Source: Candidatus Heimdallarchaeota archaeon
Lineage (GTDB): Archaea > Asgardarchaeota > Heimdallarchaeia > Heimdallarchaeales > Kariarchaeaceae
Length of the DNA: 64,000 nucleotides
Direction of reading: 5' to 3'
Assembly (NCBI GenBank): GCA_026702845.1
Contig: JADCLS010000004.1
Span: forward strand, 1 to 64,000
Shown: piece by piece, positions 45,783 to 55,832 of the stretch
How positions within the stretch are numbered: position 1 is the first letter of the stretch
Layout: each line of letters opens with the position of its first letter
The notes under the pieces: generated by a model
Told to the model about the DNA's origin: nothing
Database searches by the model: none
What the model saw: only the letters and a program-made list of their open reading frames with translations
Program-made: the position numbers and the translations under genes

Positions 45783-46424
45783 GTGATAAATATGAGTATC
45801 GTAATGTACAAAAGGAATAAGATCCATGTGTTTCCCTTAGAATTATATGATCACTTGATTCGAAGATTCAATGGGGTTGTACAAAGAGGGGTGCTCAAAT
45901 TATCATCCAGCTCATTATTGATTCAATTTGAGAAATTTGATGGGAGTAGTAACACTGTACCTGTGCACCTTCTGGCCAAGCTCATAAAAGCCATGAAGAT
46001 CATTCGTGACAAATATCTAACCTATGATGATTATAAGGTACACACTCAGATCAAATTTGAAGAATCTGAATTATATTACATTATTAAAATCACAGGTCTT
46101 AGACGAATTCCTCCAGGAAAGATCTTTAATCTATTTGCATTGATACTTTGGGCTCATATTAAATACATTTCAGGTGTGAAACCTTCTGCATCAATCTATG
46201 GACGTGAGTTGACAGAAAAATGGAAACTTGAAGAGGCATATACTCTTAATCAACTCATGGAATCTGATAAGCTCATTTTCTCTACCAATCATGCAATGCC
46301 ATGTTTCGTTTGTGGGGAGACTGATTACTTGGAGAATAACTGGAAATTCTTCTATCAGAAAGAGCGCAGATATATCGATGTTTCAACTCGTGTGTGTCAA
46401 AAGCACCGAGGTCATGTGATCTAG
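45783..46424 (+). CDS. Unknown protein with C-terminal Cys/His site
   Basis: 213 aa, starting at GTG 45783 or at ATG 45792; a GGTGA overlaps the GTG, which favours the ATG. Not recognised. The first 170 residues are mixed alpha/beta and soluble. The C-terminus holds CFVCGETD (C-x2-C) and, 30 residues on, VCQKHRGH, a likely zinc-binding site. The arrangement is that of small zinc-finger tails in nucleic-acid-binding proteins, but this is only suggestive. TATA-like sequence lies near 45738. Confidence 0.65.
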   Translation: MINMSIVMYKRNKIHVFPLELYDHLIRRFNGVVQRGVLKLSSSSLLIQFEKFDGSSNTVPVHLLAKLIKAMKIIRDKYLTYDDYKVHTQIKFEESELYYIIKITGLRRIPPGKIFNLFALILWAHIKYISGVKPSASIYGRELTEKWKLEEAYTLNQLMESDKLIFSTNHAMPCFVCGETDYLENNWKFFYQKERRYIDVSTRVCQKHRGHVI

Positions 46425-46539
46425 GGAATACTAGTAGCACTTTTTTTGAATGGAACCTTGTAATCTATTAATGATTTATTTCTCTTCTTTTCTAATTGGT
46501 TCTTTGTAAGTATTGAGAATTATTTGTTCGTAGTTAGGC

Positions 46540-48069
46540 TTAGAATTCCTCGCTATTGGATGCACCTGTAATGTGCTCGAGAATTGTCCTCTCAAGCGTA
46601 ATTGGTGGGGATGTTTTCATCAGCTGTATGGCATCTGTTAATTTACCCTCACTATGTGCTCTAATCTCAATAATAGGATCTCCCTTATGTAATTGTTCTC
46701 CTCTATCCGCATGAAGTATCACGCCAGCCATCTTATCTGATGGTGCACCTGCGGCACGCGCGATCATTCCAATATTATAACTATCCAGAGTATACACGAT
46801 ATCATCTTGATCTGCAGTAATGATATGATTATAGGGTGCAACAGGAATACTATCTGAAGTCACATTGGGATCTCCACCTTGTGCTTCCACGATTTCTCTG
46901 AATTTTTGCAATGCTTTACCTGAATTAAGTATTTCGGCAGCTAGTCGATGTCCTTCTCCTCTGTTAGCTCTTCCAACAGATTCAAAAATTAAACCTGCGA
47001 TATTCAATGCTTTTCTATTAAGAGACAAACTACTTCTATCTCCCTCAAGTGATTTTAATACCTCTGTCATCTCAAGAGCAGGACCTATCATATCCCCGAT
47101 GGGTTTATCTCCAGGAGATATCACAGCCTCCACTGTCATTCCGAGCTTGGACCCAACACTTGAGAAATCGTAGGCCAGTCTTCTGGCATCTGTTCGAGTT
47201 GGTAACTTTGATCCCTTGCCAGTGGGTAGGTCGATAATTACATATTCAGCACCCGCAGCTTTTTTCTTGGCAAGGATACTGGCAATCATCATCTGTTTGG
47301 GGTCGATTTTCACCTGTTTTACAGCGCTTAGAAATTTATCCGCAACTGAACCCAATCCCACGGTTTCTCCATTAACCATACAACCATTGGTTTTGTTGAT
47401 TACTTCCTCAGCCTCCTCAAAAGTAAGATCTGCATTCATAACAACCTCAAGCGTATCAACAGTGCCTGAAGGAGACGTGATGGCACGTGTGGATACTTTG
47501 GGAATAACAAGTCCAGAAGCGGCAATAATGGGGATCATAAGAGGAGTAATTCTATTTCCTGCTACTCCCCCAATGGAATGCTTATCCACTACTATTTTAC
47601 CAGAGGGAGCCTTGAAACGCTTGGAATGATTATAAATTGCCTGAGCCACTGCAGTGGTTTCTTTCTCATGCATTCCATTAATTTGCACTGCAGTTCCAAA
47701 TGCTGCTATATGGGAATTTGTAAGCATACCCATATTGAGTGCAGAAATAAACGATTCTATCTCTGTACTGGTGAGTGTACGTTTATCCATTTTCCTTCTA
47801 ATAATACGTGTTACTCCCTCAACTCCAGATGGTACTAGCTCTATCTCCTCTCCATCTTTAATATTGAATTCATTCATCTTATCTGGTGCCATACCAGCCA
47901 ATCCCTCTGGAATGGAACTGGATATGAGTAGACGCAAAGCAAACGTATTGTTTTCAGATACTAGGAGAGTGCCTGCCTTTAGTTCATGCTTTTCTGATTT
48001 ACTTGGATGTACAAGTATGTAATTCGATGGTATCCCATCTACTAAATGTGGTGTTATTTTGAATTTCAT
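46540..48069 (-). CDS. deoA: AMP phosphorylase
   Basis: 509 aa from ATG 48069; GGAGAT 8 bases upstream decides this start over the ATGs up to 48111. The archaeal family splits AMP and phosphate into adenine and ribose 1,5-bisphosphate. It has the thymidine-phosphorylase fold: VVDKHSIGG (nucleoside site), IPKVSTRAITSPSGT and GKGSKLPTR, plus an N-terminal domain of about 85 residues absent from bacterial DeoA. In archaea it feeds ribose-bisphosphate isomerase and form III RuBisCO; neither gene is in this window. Thymidine phosphorylase is the main alternative, but length and N-domain favour AMP. Confidence 0.87.
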   Translation of the reverse strand: MKFKITPHLVDGIPSNYILVHPSKSEKHELKAGTLLVSENNTFALRLLISSSIPEGLAGMAPDKMNEFNIKDGEEIELVPSGVEGVTRIIRRKMDKRTLTSTEIESFISALNMGMLTNSHIAAFGTAVQINGMHEKETTAVAQAIYNHSKRFKAPSGKIVVDKHSIGGVAGNRITPLMIPIIAASGLVIPKVSTRAITSPSGTVDTLEVVMNADLTFEEAEEVINKTNGCMVNGETVGLGSVADKFLSAVKQVKIDPKQMMIASILAKKKAAGAEYVIIDLPTGKGSKLPTRTDARRLAYDFSSVGSKLGMTVEAVISPGDKPIGDMIGPALEMTEVLKSLEGDRSSLSLNRKALNIAGLIFESVGRANRGEGHRLAAEILNSGKALQKFREIVEAQGGDPNVTSDSIPVAPYNHIITADQDDIVYTLDSYNIGMIARAAGAPSDKMAGVILHADRGEQLHKGDPIIEIRAHSEGKLTDAIQLMKTSPPITLERTILEHITGASNSEEF

Positions 48070-48542
48070 AGTTAAATCTCCTATTTTATCAAAATTTGTG
48101 TTCATATACATAAGCCATTGGATGTTAACCTAAAAATATCACAAATAAGAGAGTTAAAGTGGTTCATTAGACACCTATGTAGTATTCTATCTGGGATGAC
48201 AACTAGATATATGTGTAAAATTCTGATGACTAGGATGCCTAGATCATTTTTTGCTGCATCCATTTTTTTTTGCGTATAGGGCAGGCTAAGCGTAATTTTT
48301 TTGTTCATACTCTCGAAATTGATTTGGGTTTTTGAAAAAAAATGGATATGGAATTCTCAATCTGGATGGAAGAGATATAAAAATTGACCCTCGATATAAA
48401 TCAATTAACCAGTACATAAGATAATATGCTTAAAGATCTAGTTGAATATCATTTTGGTCTGTTTTGAATAAATTTGTATTTTGGTGAAATTGTCAATCAT
48501 TTTTGTATTATGTTAAATAATTGAATTTCGATCAGTATCGAT
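48070..48542. other. Divergent intergenic region
   Basis: No supported gene; a 68-codon minus-strand frame here is not protein-like. CTAG/CTAG (near 48228-48244) with a T-run forms a weak hairpin. TTAAATAA (48513-48520) is centred about 27 bases before the plus-strand ATG at 48543, a leaderless promoter. Confidence 0.4.
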
Positions 48543-49157
48543 ATGAAGAGAGCTTTACTAGTTATCCTAATCATCTTGAGTTTTTCAATCAGTTCTTCTG
48601 CTCGAGTAAATCAGTTAGGTGATATCACTTCAAGTTTCGAAGTAACAGATGGAACAGATAAAACATACAAATCATACCTTGGACAGTATGTGATAATTGA
48701 TGCTATTATGACGAGTTGCTCGTATTGTATCAAATCTACTGAGAATCTGCGATCTGCATATCAAGAATATTCTGAACAGGTTTCCTTCATTTCCGTGGGT
48801 GTCTTTAATGCAAGTGATAATCTAAATACTATCACTGACTTTATGCAGAAATATGGTGGAGACTGGATCTTCGGAATGGATGATGGTACATTGAAAGATG
48901 AACTTGATATCTCATTTGTGCCCATTACCTTTCTTTTTTCAACTAATGGAGATTTGGTTGAAACACTAGAAGGCCAAACTGAGTATGAAGAGCTCAAAAG
49001 TGCAATTGAGACTAAATTACTATCCAATTCATCAATTATTAGTTCTGCGACTGAGTTAAATTGGTCATTAATTCCAGGAATTACTCTATTTCAAAGTGCA
49101 ATTATGCTGGGAATAATAGTATCATTTAGAATTTCTAGAAAATTTAAGTTAAATTAA
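48543..49157 (+). CDS. Secreted TlpA-like thioredoxin, membrane-anchored
   Basis: 204 aa. Signal peptide at residues 1-20, a thioredoxin fold with active-site C59-S-Y-C62 and cis-proline in VPITF (about 123-127), and a C-terminal helix (IPGITLFQSAIMLGIIVSF) that anchors it with the domain outside. TlpA-type proteins reduce disulfides or supply electrons to cytochrome maturation or peroxidases. Here it may protect surface proteins. Its stop is 1 base from the stop of the opposing protease gene. Confidence 0.83.
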   Translation: MKRALLVILIILSFSISSSARVNQLGDITSSFEVTDGTDKTYKSYLGQYVIIDAIMTSCSYCIKSTENLRSAYQEYSEQVSFISVGVFNASDNLNTITDFMQKYGGDWIFGMDDGTLKDELDISFVPITFLFSTNGDLVETLEGQTEYEELKSAIETKLLSNSSIISSATELNWSLIPGITLFQSAIMLGIIVSFRISRKFKLN

Positions 49158-49158
49158 T

Positions 49159-50955
49159 TTAGAAGTAAAAGTTAAGACCCATATACTCTCTGAAGGTATC
49201 TGCAGCATTTGATGGATTATATTGGCCATCAGCATAGATGAATGCAGTGTGAGCATTTGTTGTGCCTTGTGCAATTAACCCTCGCTCGAGATACCAATAA
49301 GTAAACATACCATTAGAATACTGACTAGCATCATAGCCATACCCGTTAACACCACAAGCTAGTGCAAGATACCAGTTACTGTACCTTGTGGATTGAGCTA
49401 ATTCATATCCAAATCCACCTGATTGACAAGCATCAATACCTAGGAAGATGTTAACACCAGAGGCAAAACTTTCAAAGTCTTGTCTCATCTCTCCCGCAGA
49501 GTAGCTCTCATCAGAGGTTGAGAATTCGTTGCTTGTGCTTGGGGAGCTGGAGAAATCCCACATAAGTAGGTATGAATAGCCAGTTCCTGGATTATCACCA
49601 GTGTATGAAGAACCTGAATATTGCCAAGCGCCATCATATGTACCAGTTGCTCCACCATGTGATGAGGCCCAAATTACGACTTCATCACCTGCCTGTGCAT
49701 GTGATGCTAGTGATTGAATGGCTGCTCTGACATTACCTTCAGTTGCAAGGCCCTCGTAACCATAGTATGAGTTAGTATTGTCTCCAAATGTCTTTACCTC
49801 ATAACCCTTGCCAGTTAGATAGTTATATACATCTCTGGCATCATCATCACAGTAGGATAAATCACTGATTGATTGGTAATTGGAAATACCCCAAATAACG
49901 GCATATTTTCCTCCAGTACCCCAATCACCTGATCCACCACCGGTACCATAGGTAACAGTGACTGTTAGTGAATAGGCACCAGTACCACTATAAGCATCTA
50001 CAACTATGTACCAAGTACCTGCTCCAGGATTGGCGAAATTTATATCCTCACCACCAGAAGTGTATCCCTCAAATTCATTATTGGTATGGGTGGGGCTGGA
50101 GGTGTAATGAGATGCAAATATATCAAAATCAGATGAGCCTGAAGTTAATACAACATGCATATTAGTTGCATCAGCATCAACATCAATGGTCCAAGTATCA
50201 TAAGCTGAAGTGGAGGCAAGAGATCCAGTTTCTGTGACACCTGAAGTCAGAGTCCAATCACCTCCACTTGGTGCGTTGTCAACAGTAACTGATATAGTAT
50301 CAGTTCCAGTATTTCCGGAGGGATCTGTGGCAGTACATTGAATGGAATGACTACCATCACTATAGGATGCAGTATTCCAGGAATAGCTTGAGCTGGTTGA
50401 TACAGTTGTACCATCAATCTTGATCGCTCTTGAGCTGATCCCATTGGCATCAGTGGCTGAGCAGGAGATGGTAGTTGTACCAGATATTGTTGCCCCATTA
50501 GTAGGTGAGGTGATATCCACACTAGGTGCTGTAGTATCTGCTGGAATTCCACCAGCTTCATAATCGATTTGGGTGATTCTGAATCCCCACTTAGTAACCG
50601 AATAATCTGTAACCAATCTTACATAAATGGTATCACCGTAGCTGAAAGATGACCAGGTATTATCCTTGGTTCCTGTGTAGGTATTCATTAATTGGCCATT
50701 ATAATCATAAACATAGACATAATCATAGTTAGTCTCAGTTCTTAGATAACGGAAGTACACACGGATTTGTGATGCACCACTCTCAGTAATGGTCCACGTT
50801 TTATCATAATTATTACTATAATAATGTGGAGAGTCAAGCGTAAAGCTCTCAACGGTTTTTGGTGTATCAAGAATATCCACTCCTGAAGCCATGGCCGGCA
50901 TCTGGAGCATACTTAATACAAAAAATCCTATTAGAAATATTACGAGTTTCTTCAT
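49159..50955 (-). CDS. Secreted metacaspase-like protease
   Basis: 598 aa, exported: signal peptide at residues 1-23. Domains in order: CUB-like (about 35-130), Ig-like beta-domain (about 145-228), prepeptidase C-terminal (PPC) domain (about 235-335) and a caspase-hemoglobinase (C14/C13) catalytic domain (350-598). Catalytic H433 in WASSHGG and C510 in IDACQSGG are present, and YAVIWGISNYQSI opens the fold. Clan CD proteases often cut after Arg/Lys or Asp/Asn. Cytosolic metacaspases are common; an exported one with three beta-modules suggests surface protein degradation or cell wall turnover. Confidence 0.88.
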   Translation of the reverse strand: MKKLVIFLIGFFVLSMLQMPAMASGVDILDTPKTVESFTLDSPHYYSNNYDKTWTITESGASQIRVYFRYLRTETNYDYVYVYDYNGQLMNTYTGTKDNTWSSFSYGDTIYVRLVTDYSVTKWGFRITQIDYEAGGIPADTTAPSVDITSPTNGATISGTTTISCSATDANGISSRAIKIDGTTVSTSSSYSWNTASYSDGSHSIQCTATDPSGNTGTDTISVTVDNAPSGGDWTLTSGVTETGSLASTSAYDTWTIDVDADATNMHVVLTSGSSDFDIFASHYTSSPTHTNNEFEGYTSGGEDINFANPGAGTWYIVVDAYSGTGAYSLTVTVTYGTGGGSGDWGTGGKYAVIWGISNYQSISDLSYCDDDARDVYNYLTGKGYEVKTFGDNTNSYYGYEGLATEGNVRAAIQSLASHAQAGDEVVIWASSHGGATGTYDGAWQYSGSSYTGDNPGTGYSYLLMWDFSSSPSTSNEFSTSDESYSAGEMRQDFESFASGVNIFLGIDACQSGGFGYELAQSTRYSNWYLALACGVNGYGYDASQYSNGMFTYWYLERGLIAQGTTNAHTAFIYADGQYNPSNAADTFREYMGLNFYF

Positions 50956-51320
50956 TGTAATCTTCTCTTATTGAGACATATTTGCAATTGTTTTTGAAAT
51001 ATGCAATTTTGTCTTGAATGATCCAAATTACTATATCTATTAAAGTCTTGCGCGTCTCGAACTTATCTCTCTCAAATAATTCCGATATTCGATTTTATAA
51101 GTTAGAAATGAGGCGGGGTTAGGTTATGCGCAAAAAGTGTAATCTTGAAATGTAATGGCTATTTAACGGATATGATGAATTTCATACCAGTAAAATCACT
51201 AGATAAAATATATTCATATAAACAATCACACTATCATTTTATATATTAGTACCTCAATGATCGTTTACCTATAATTCATAACTCTTTCTGGGGACAAGAA
51301 AGTAGCGGTGAGGTAGAATT
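50956..51320. other. Intergenic region with divergent promoters
   Basis: No gene is seen. TTTTATATATTA near 51237 would give the plus-strand gene at 51321 a leader of about 55 bases ending in GGTGAGG. The left half is the upstream region of the minus-strand protease. Confidence 0.4.
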
Positions 51321-51554
51321 ATGAGTACATTTAACGAGTACAAACCTAAATTAGAAAAGATGGATCATCAAGAATTATATACCTTTTACAAGGGATATAA
51401 TAACTACATCAAAAGTCGAATAGTGATGAAACGTGAGAGTGGTTGGAAGGATACCATACGAACCAAATTGGATAATTTGGATCAGGGAAAACTTTCTGAA
51501 TTTAATAAGGATTTCAAAACCTATATTCAACGCAGATTGGTAACATTTGATTAA
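51321..51554 (+). CDS. Small protein made of two tandem repeats
   Basis: 77 aa with a good ribosome-binding site (GGTGAGG). It is two copies of a 27-residue repeat (about 9-35 and 48-74), each with K-L-(E/D)-x-(M/L)-D-x-x-x-L-x-x-F-x-K-x-(Y/F)-x-x-Y-I-x-x-R-(I/L)-V. Both are amphipathic helices with a basic end. A helical hairpin or dimer is likely. No known function. It lies between two large surface protein genes that run on the other strand. Confidence 0.75.
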   Translation: MSTFNEYKPKLEKMDHQELYTFYKGYNNYIKSRIVMKRESGWKDTIRTKLDNLDQGKLSEFNKDFKTYIQRRLVTFD

Positions 51555-51626
51555 ATGTGTGATGATAATAAAAAAATATTCTATGATTTGTATTAAAAAA
51601 TTAATTTAATGTATTAGTTAATTTAG

Positions 51627-54600
51627 TTATTTTCTTCTTCGAATTAATGCTGTTCCAGCAAGTGGGATGAGCATGAGTGCAAGGAATTCAGGTCCAAACC
51701 CAACAAATCCGGGCCCGGCAACTGTTTCTTGCTCGAGATCTTCAGTCTCAACACTGGCACCTACACTTGATCTGGCAGAGAATGAGCTTGAACTGCCATC
51801 CTCGCTTCCACTTCTGGATGAACCAGATTGGGCAGCAGAGTCTGCAGATAGGGATAGATCAGCAGCGTTGGAACTGACATCATATCCAACACCTGTATTG
51901 ACCTGTGTACCTAGTGAAGAATCACCCTCAGTTGAGTATGTGATTACACCGGGTGGTAGAGTTGCAGAGTCTCCAACAAGCTTGAAGGTTATAGTGATGG
52001 TAATGGTTTCGCCAGGAGCAAAATTCATGCCATCTACTTCTACATATCCATTACCCTCGGAGCTAGTTCCCTCAGTAGTGGCGACATTTACTACTTCAAG
52101 GGCAGTATCGTCGTAATTCTGAGTGAAGATTGCATCAGTCTCAGCATCTCCGTCATTGGTGATGGTGATCTTATAATCAAATTCCTCACCAGCTGATAGT
52201 TCAGTGGCAGAAACTCCTTCACCGATTATCTCAGTTGTTAAAACCAGTAATGGTTCAGGTATTGATGGTTCAGGAAGGAATCCTTCTGGAAGCACGAGTG
52301 CACCTGATAGTGTTGACATAGTAAAGTGTCTGGCCTCACCAGCACCTTCCCAGGCAGTAATGCCCATATCAAGGAAATCAGGTAGGGTAGCAGGTGTCTC
52401 ACCAGCATCTGAAGTGAATTCAACTACTGCAAAGACAGTGTGATAACCAAGATAGGTATTGGCCTCACCAGTAAAGGTTACTGTGTCTGATCCACCAGCT
52501 GCAAGATCATCAGCGGTTAATGCGGCGAATTGATCAATTCTCTCGAATTGCCAGTCACGACCGATTGTACCATGGAAGAGATTCACGATAATATCTGTGG
52601 CAGTACTGTCACCATTGTTGAATAGATCAACGGTGATCTCAACAGGGTCTCCGACCACATAGTTCTGTTGGTCAAGCTCAAGGGTTGCTGCAATAACTGC
52701 TTCATTATCTGCAATTTGAAGGTTCTGACCATTGGTCATACCAAAGAAGGGATAACCTGCCTCATTACTATAGGTGAATACTGCACCTAGAGATGCAAGT
52801 GTACTACTCCAGAGGAAGCCATCAAGTCCGAACTCAAAGCCATCCTCCAAGTTGAAGGATAATGGTCGGCCATCAAAGCCTAGCATCTGGAAGGCATACT
52901 GCATGAATTGTACATAATCCTGTACCTCTGAAGTTAGAGTTACATGTGGATATCCTTCAGGATTGGTTTCCTGCTGAAATGCCATAAGGGCGAGAGTATC
53001 GTTTGTGGTTGGTACATTGTTGATGGTGAACATGAGTGTCTCAGTTGCATCGGGGGCCATAGAAGCAATATTTGCCTCTAGGAAGTATCTGAATTCAGTT
53101 TCATCTGCTGAAATACCAACTTCTTTGAGAACAACTTGGAAATCTCCCTCATCGAAGAGGAGAATGTTTTTCTCATCATAGAGTGCAGTAAAGGATTCAT
53201 TGAATGCCTGTTTTAATGCGGGTTCTAGATTTGCTTTAACAGCATCAAAGATTTCATTATATCCTCCTGAAACTTCAGATCCAGCAGGCATATTGGGAAT
53301 AATTTGATCCTCAATAGCATTTACAAATGCAATGGGGAAACCTTCTGGGTTATCAACTTTTACAGAAACCTGAATATCACCAAAGGGTGTTGGAACTGCG
53401 TCATCAAACAAGGTAATACTGGTGATAGATGAGTTCCACTCAGCATAATCACCATTTCCATCTACATACCATCCATCAAGTGTTAACACTTCACCAAAGC
53501 TAGTATCAGCTATACCAGTTGCACTACCGACAACACTGAAAGTACTGCTCTTGGTTGTATCGAGGGTATAACCATCAGCTATGGTATAGATACTTAATTC
53601 TTGCTCAGCAATTTTCTCAAAATCAGGACCCAAGGGGAAGCTGATCAATACATCGGTTGCAGTTGCTTCACCAATATTCTCTAAATCAAATTTAACCTCA
53701 AGAGTACCTTCCTGGTTCAGTTTATTCTGATCAATGGTAACTCTATTTTGAATATTGGGGAAATCGGGGCTAACGGTAAGTTCATATTTTACCTCATAGT
53801 TGTCAGCTGGTTCAAGTTCGTAATCTGCAATTGGATGCCTTAGATCCCAGACCATCTGACCGGTCACATGAGGTAGGGGGTTACTTGTGGCTGGAGTAAT
53901 TCCATTTGCCACAGGTGCAATGGGGTAGGGGAAGTTGACCATAACTCTACTGAGACCAAAATCTGGGGTAGAGGCAGGTACTACATCCATACCAAGAATA
54001 TTATCCGAAGAAAGTGTGTAGACATCACCTGATTTGGTGAGGCCATTTTCACTAACCCATCCAACACCATGCATGCCAATTCTGTAACCAGCAAGGTCAC
54101 GAACACCATATCCTGCCCATCCGGCTGGAGCTTCGGTTACCTTTGTAGGATCCATAAGGGTGGTGAAACCAGAACTTAGTACTCCGTTCACATCATCTGC
54201 AACATCTCCGAATACATCAGCAGCAGAGTAAAATACATAGAAATCATCTTGGGTGGTTCCACTCTCAAAATATTGTAATTCCATATCTACTCCATAGGCA
54301 GTATTAAACTGAGCTAAGGCATTAGCAGCCTTAGTAAAGGTTCCAGATACACCCTGTGGATAGAGCAGCATAAGGGTGAGGCCAGTGGGGCTCTCCATTG
54401 GTATCCTATTAAGATAATCATTAAAATTATCTAAATTGGCATACATTAGGAGCCATGCACCTGTCTCGGCAAGACCTGAGGCTGAATCATCTACAGGGTA
54501 GGCAGAACCATCATGACCTCCAAAGGAGAACACGCTGGTGTAAGTAGCAAGATCCAATCCCGGGACAATACTCAAATATTCTATTGAAAAACTGTCATCG

Positions 54601-54716
54601 AGAGAATCTGTAGTTAAAGTAACATTATAAGAAGGAGCAGCAGCTGCTGGTGATGCAATAAGCAATATCACCATTGCAAGTGCTCCAATTAATATCTGAT
54701 TATGGTATTTAGCCAT
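51627..54716 (-). CDS. Large secreted surface protein with C-terminal sorting signal
   Basis: 1029 aa. Signal peptide at residues 1-27. Several beta-rich domains follow, with N-D-G-x-x-x-T-D- and N-x-G-E-A-T-A-T-D-type strands of DUF11/CARDB-like repeats (about 330-400, 680-760 and 850-940). A Ser-rich linker (about 965-990) precedes the end GPGFVGFGPEFLALMLIP and RRRK. The PGF-plus-helix-plus-basic pattern is like archaeosortase-processed proteins (PGF-CTERM), so it may be cut and lipid-linked. It is a candidate for a main S-layer or cell-surface structural protein. Composition is acidic, with many Thr and Asp. Confidence 0.85.
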   Translation of the reverse strand: MAKYHNQILIGALAMVILLIASPAAAAPSYNVTLTTDSLDDSFSIEYLSIVPGLDLATYTSVFSFGGHDGSAYPVDDSASGLAETGAWLLMYANLDNFNDYLNRIPMESPTGLTLMLLYPQGVSGTFTKAANALAQFNTAYGVDMELQYFESGTTQDDFYVFYSAADVFGDVADDVNGVLSSGFTTLMDPTKVTEAPAGWAGYGVRDLAGYRIGMHGVGWVSENGLTKSGDVYTLSSDNILGMDVVPASTPDFGLSRVMVNFPYPIAPVANGITPATSNPLPHVTGQMVWDLRHPIADYELEPADNYEVKYELTVSPDFPNIQNRVTIDQNKLNQEGTLEVKFDLENIGEATATDVLISFPLGPDFEKIAEQELSIYTIADGYTLDTTKSSTFSVVGSATGIADTSFGEVLTLDGWYVDGNGDYAEWNSSITSITLFDDAVPTPFGDIQVSVKVDNPEGFPIAFVNAIEDQIIPNMPAGSEVSGGYNEIFDAVKANLEPALKQAFNESFTALYDEKNILLFDEGDFQVVLKEVGISADETEFRYFLEANIASMAPDATETLMFTINNVPTTNDTLALMAFQQETNPEGYPHVTLTSEVQDYVQFMQYAFQMLGFDGRPLSFNLEDGFEFGLDGFLWSSTLASLGAVFTYSNEAGYPFFGMTNGQNLQIADNEAVIAATLELDQQNYVVGDPVEITVDLFNNGDSTATDIIVNLFHGTIGRDWQFERIDQFAALTADDLAAGGSDTVTFTGEANTYLGYHTVFAVVEFTSDAGETPATLPDFLDMGITAWEGAGEARHFTMSTLSGALVLPEGFLPEPSIPEPLLVLTTEIIGEGVSATELSAGEEFDYKITITNDGDAETDAIFTQNYDDTALEVVNVATTEGTSSEGNGYVEVDGMNFAPGETITITITFKLVGDSATLPPGVITYSTEGDSSLGTQVNTGVGYDVSSNAADLSLSADSAAQSGSSRSGSEDGSSSSFSARSSVGASVETEDLEQETVAGPGFVGFGPEFLALMLIPLAGTALIRRRK

Positions 54717-54905
54717 GAATAAAATCCTCTGAATTATTAATTAATAGTATAAAGGATATCATTTATTTAAATTGTTCTTAATAAAATTGAAATTGATTGA
54801 GGTTTGATTCTTAATTTTCACTCATAGAATTAATATAATTCTTGATAATCTCACTATTGAAAAAATAGTTTTGGGGAATAATGGATAAAATTAAGCGCCG
54901 AAAAC

Positions 54906-55832
54906 TTATAATATGCCTTGAATGTATTTCTGAGCAGTTGAAATGCCAAAATTAACCAATTTTTCTAAGTCTCGAATATTAAGCAAGATTCCATGGACAA
55001 TACCCGATAGAAACGCGTCACCTGCCCCTACAAAAGTTACAGGTTCTTGCTCAAGTTTTGGTATTTTCACATTTTTGGTTCCTTTTTTACTTATTTCTAC
55101 GGAGGATGCAGTGTGAATTATTTTATTCTCTGATATCGAGATGTACTGTGATCTTTCCTCTTCATTACCTAACAAAATGCAATTACCACTACCCATCATA
55201 TGTTTTAGGAGCAGTTGTAATTGGTCAGAATCAGGATGTTGTGAAAATAAGCCTGGTTCAATGATTAGAGGTATTTTGCAATGATGAACTTCTAATGCCT
55301 GAGTAACTGGATCACTCCATAAAATATCTTCATACTTTACATTACACGATGCAATCCACTGCAGGCTAATCCATTCCATGCTGCTAGGATTCAACCCCCA
55401 GTTGATCGAGATATTCAGTGGGTTAGCTTGCCATTTTTCATGCACAACTTCTGACCAATGCTCTTTTCCCAATTTTCCATTAATCGAATTCATCTGAACT
55501 TCTCCCTCCGCCCAAGTAACTGCGATTGTTTGATTGATCTGAGTACCCAACTGGTAGACTGAGGTCAATCCTCTTTGCGCAAGAAGAATCAGATATTCAT
55601 CATTTGCTGGTACAACTACCTCGATATTATATCCCAATTGTTGTAAAGTAAAGGCAACATTAACTCCATTACCACCCGCAATACGATGAATCACTGTATT
55701 TCGATGGTGATGTCCCGGTTTTGGAAATGATGGTATCAAATTCCCATTATTGTCTTCCAATCTTACAATCTCATCAATAAATGAAGGATCAAAGCCTACT
55801 GCAAGATGAGTGATAGTAATCACCTTAGCCAA
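54906..55832 (-). CDS. PfkB-family carbohydrate kinase
   Basis: 308 aa. PfkB (ribokinase-like) kinase, cytosolic. Substrate-side GGNGVNVAFTLQQLG (about 53-67) and the catalytic GAGDAF (D272 region, near residue 268-273) are clear. Substrates in the family range from ribose and fructose phosphates to nucleosides; none can be fixed by eye. Nearby AMP phosphorylase (48 kb) does not share an operon. It overlaps the upstream EMC6-like gene by 8 bases, so the two are co-transcribed. Confidence 0.85.
   Translation of the reverse strand: MAKVITITHLAVGFDPSFIDEIVRLEDNNGNLIPSFPKPGHHHRNTVIHRIAGGNGVNVAFTLQQLGYNIEVVVPANDEYLILLAQRGLTSVYQLGTQINQTIAVTWAEGEVQMNSINGKLGKEHWSEVVHEKWQANPLNISINWGLNPSSMEWISLQWIASCNVKYEDILWSDPVTQALEVHHCKIPLIIEPGLFSQHPDSDQLQLLLKHMMGSGNCILLGNEEERSQYISISENKIIHTASSVEISKKGTKNVKIPKLEQEPVTFVGAGDAFLSGIVHGILLNIRDLEKLVNFGISTAQKYIQGIL

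Noticed and set aside
48102..48308. 68-codon minus-strand frame upstream of AMP phosphorylase
   Set aside because: No ribosome-binding site, poor composition and it overlaps the natural leader of the gene; treated as chance.
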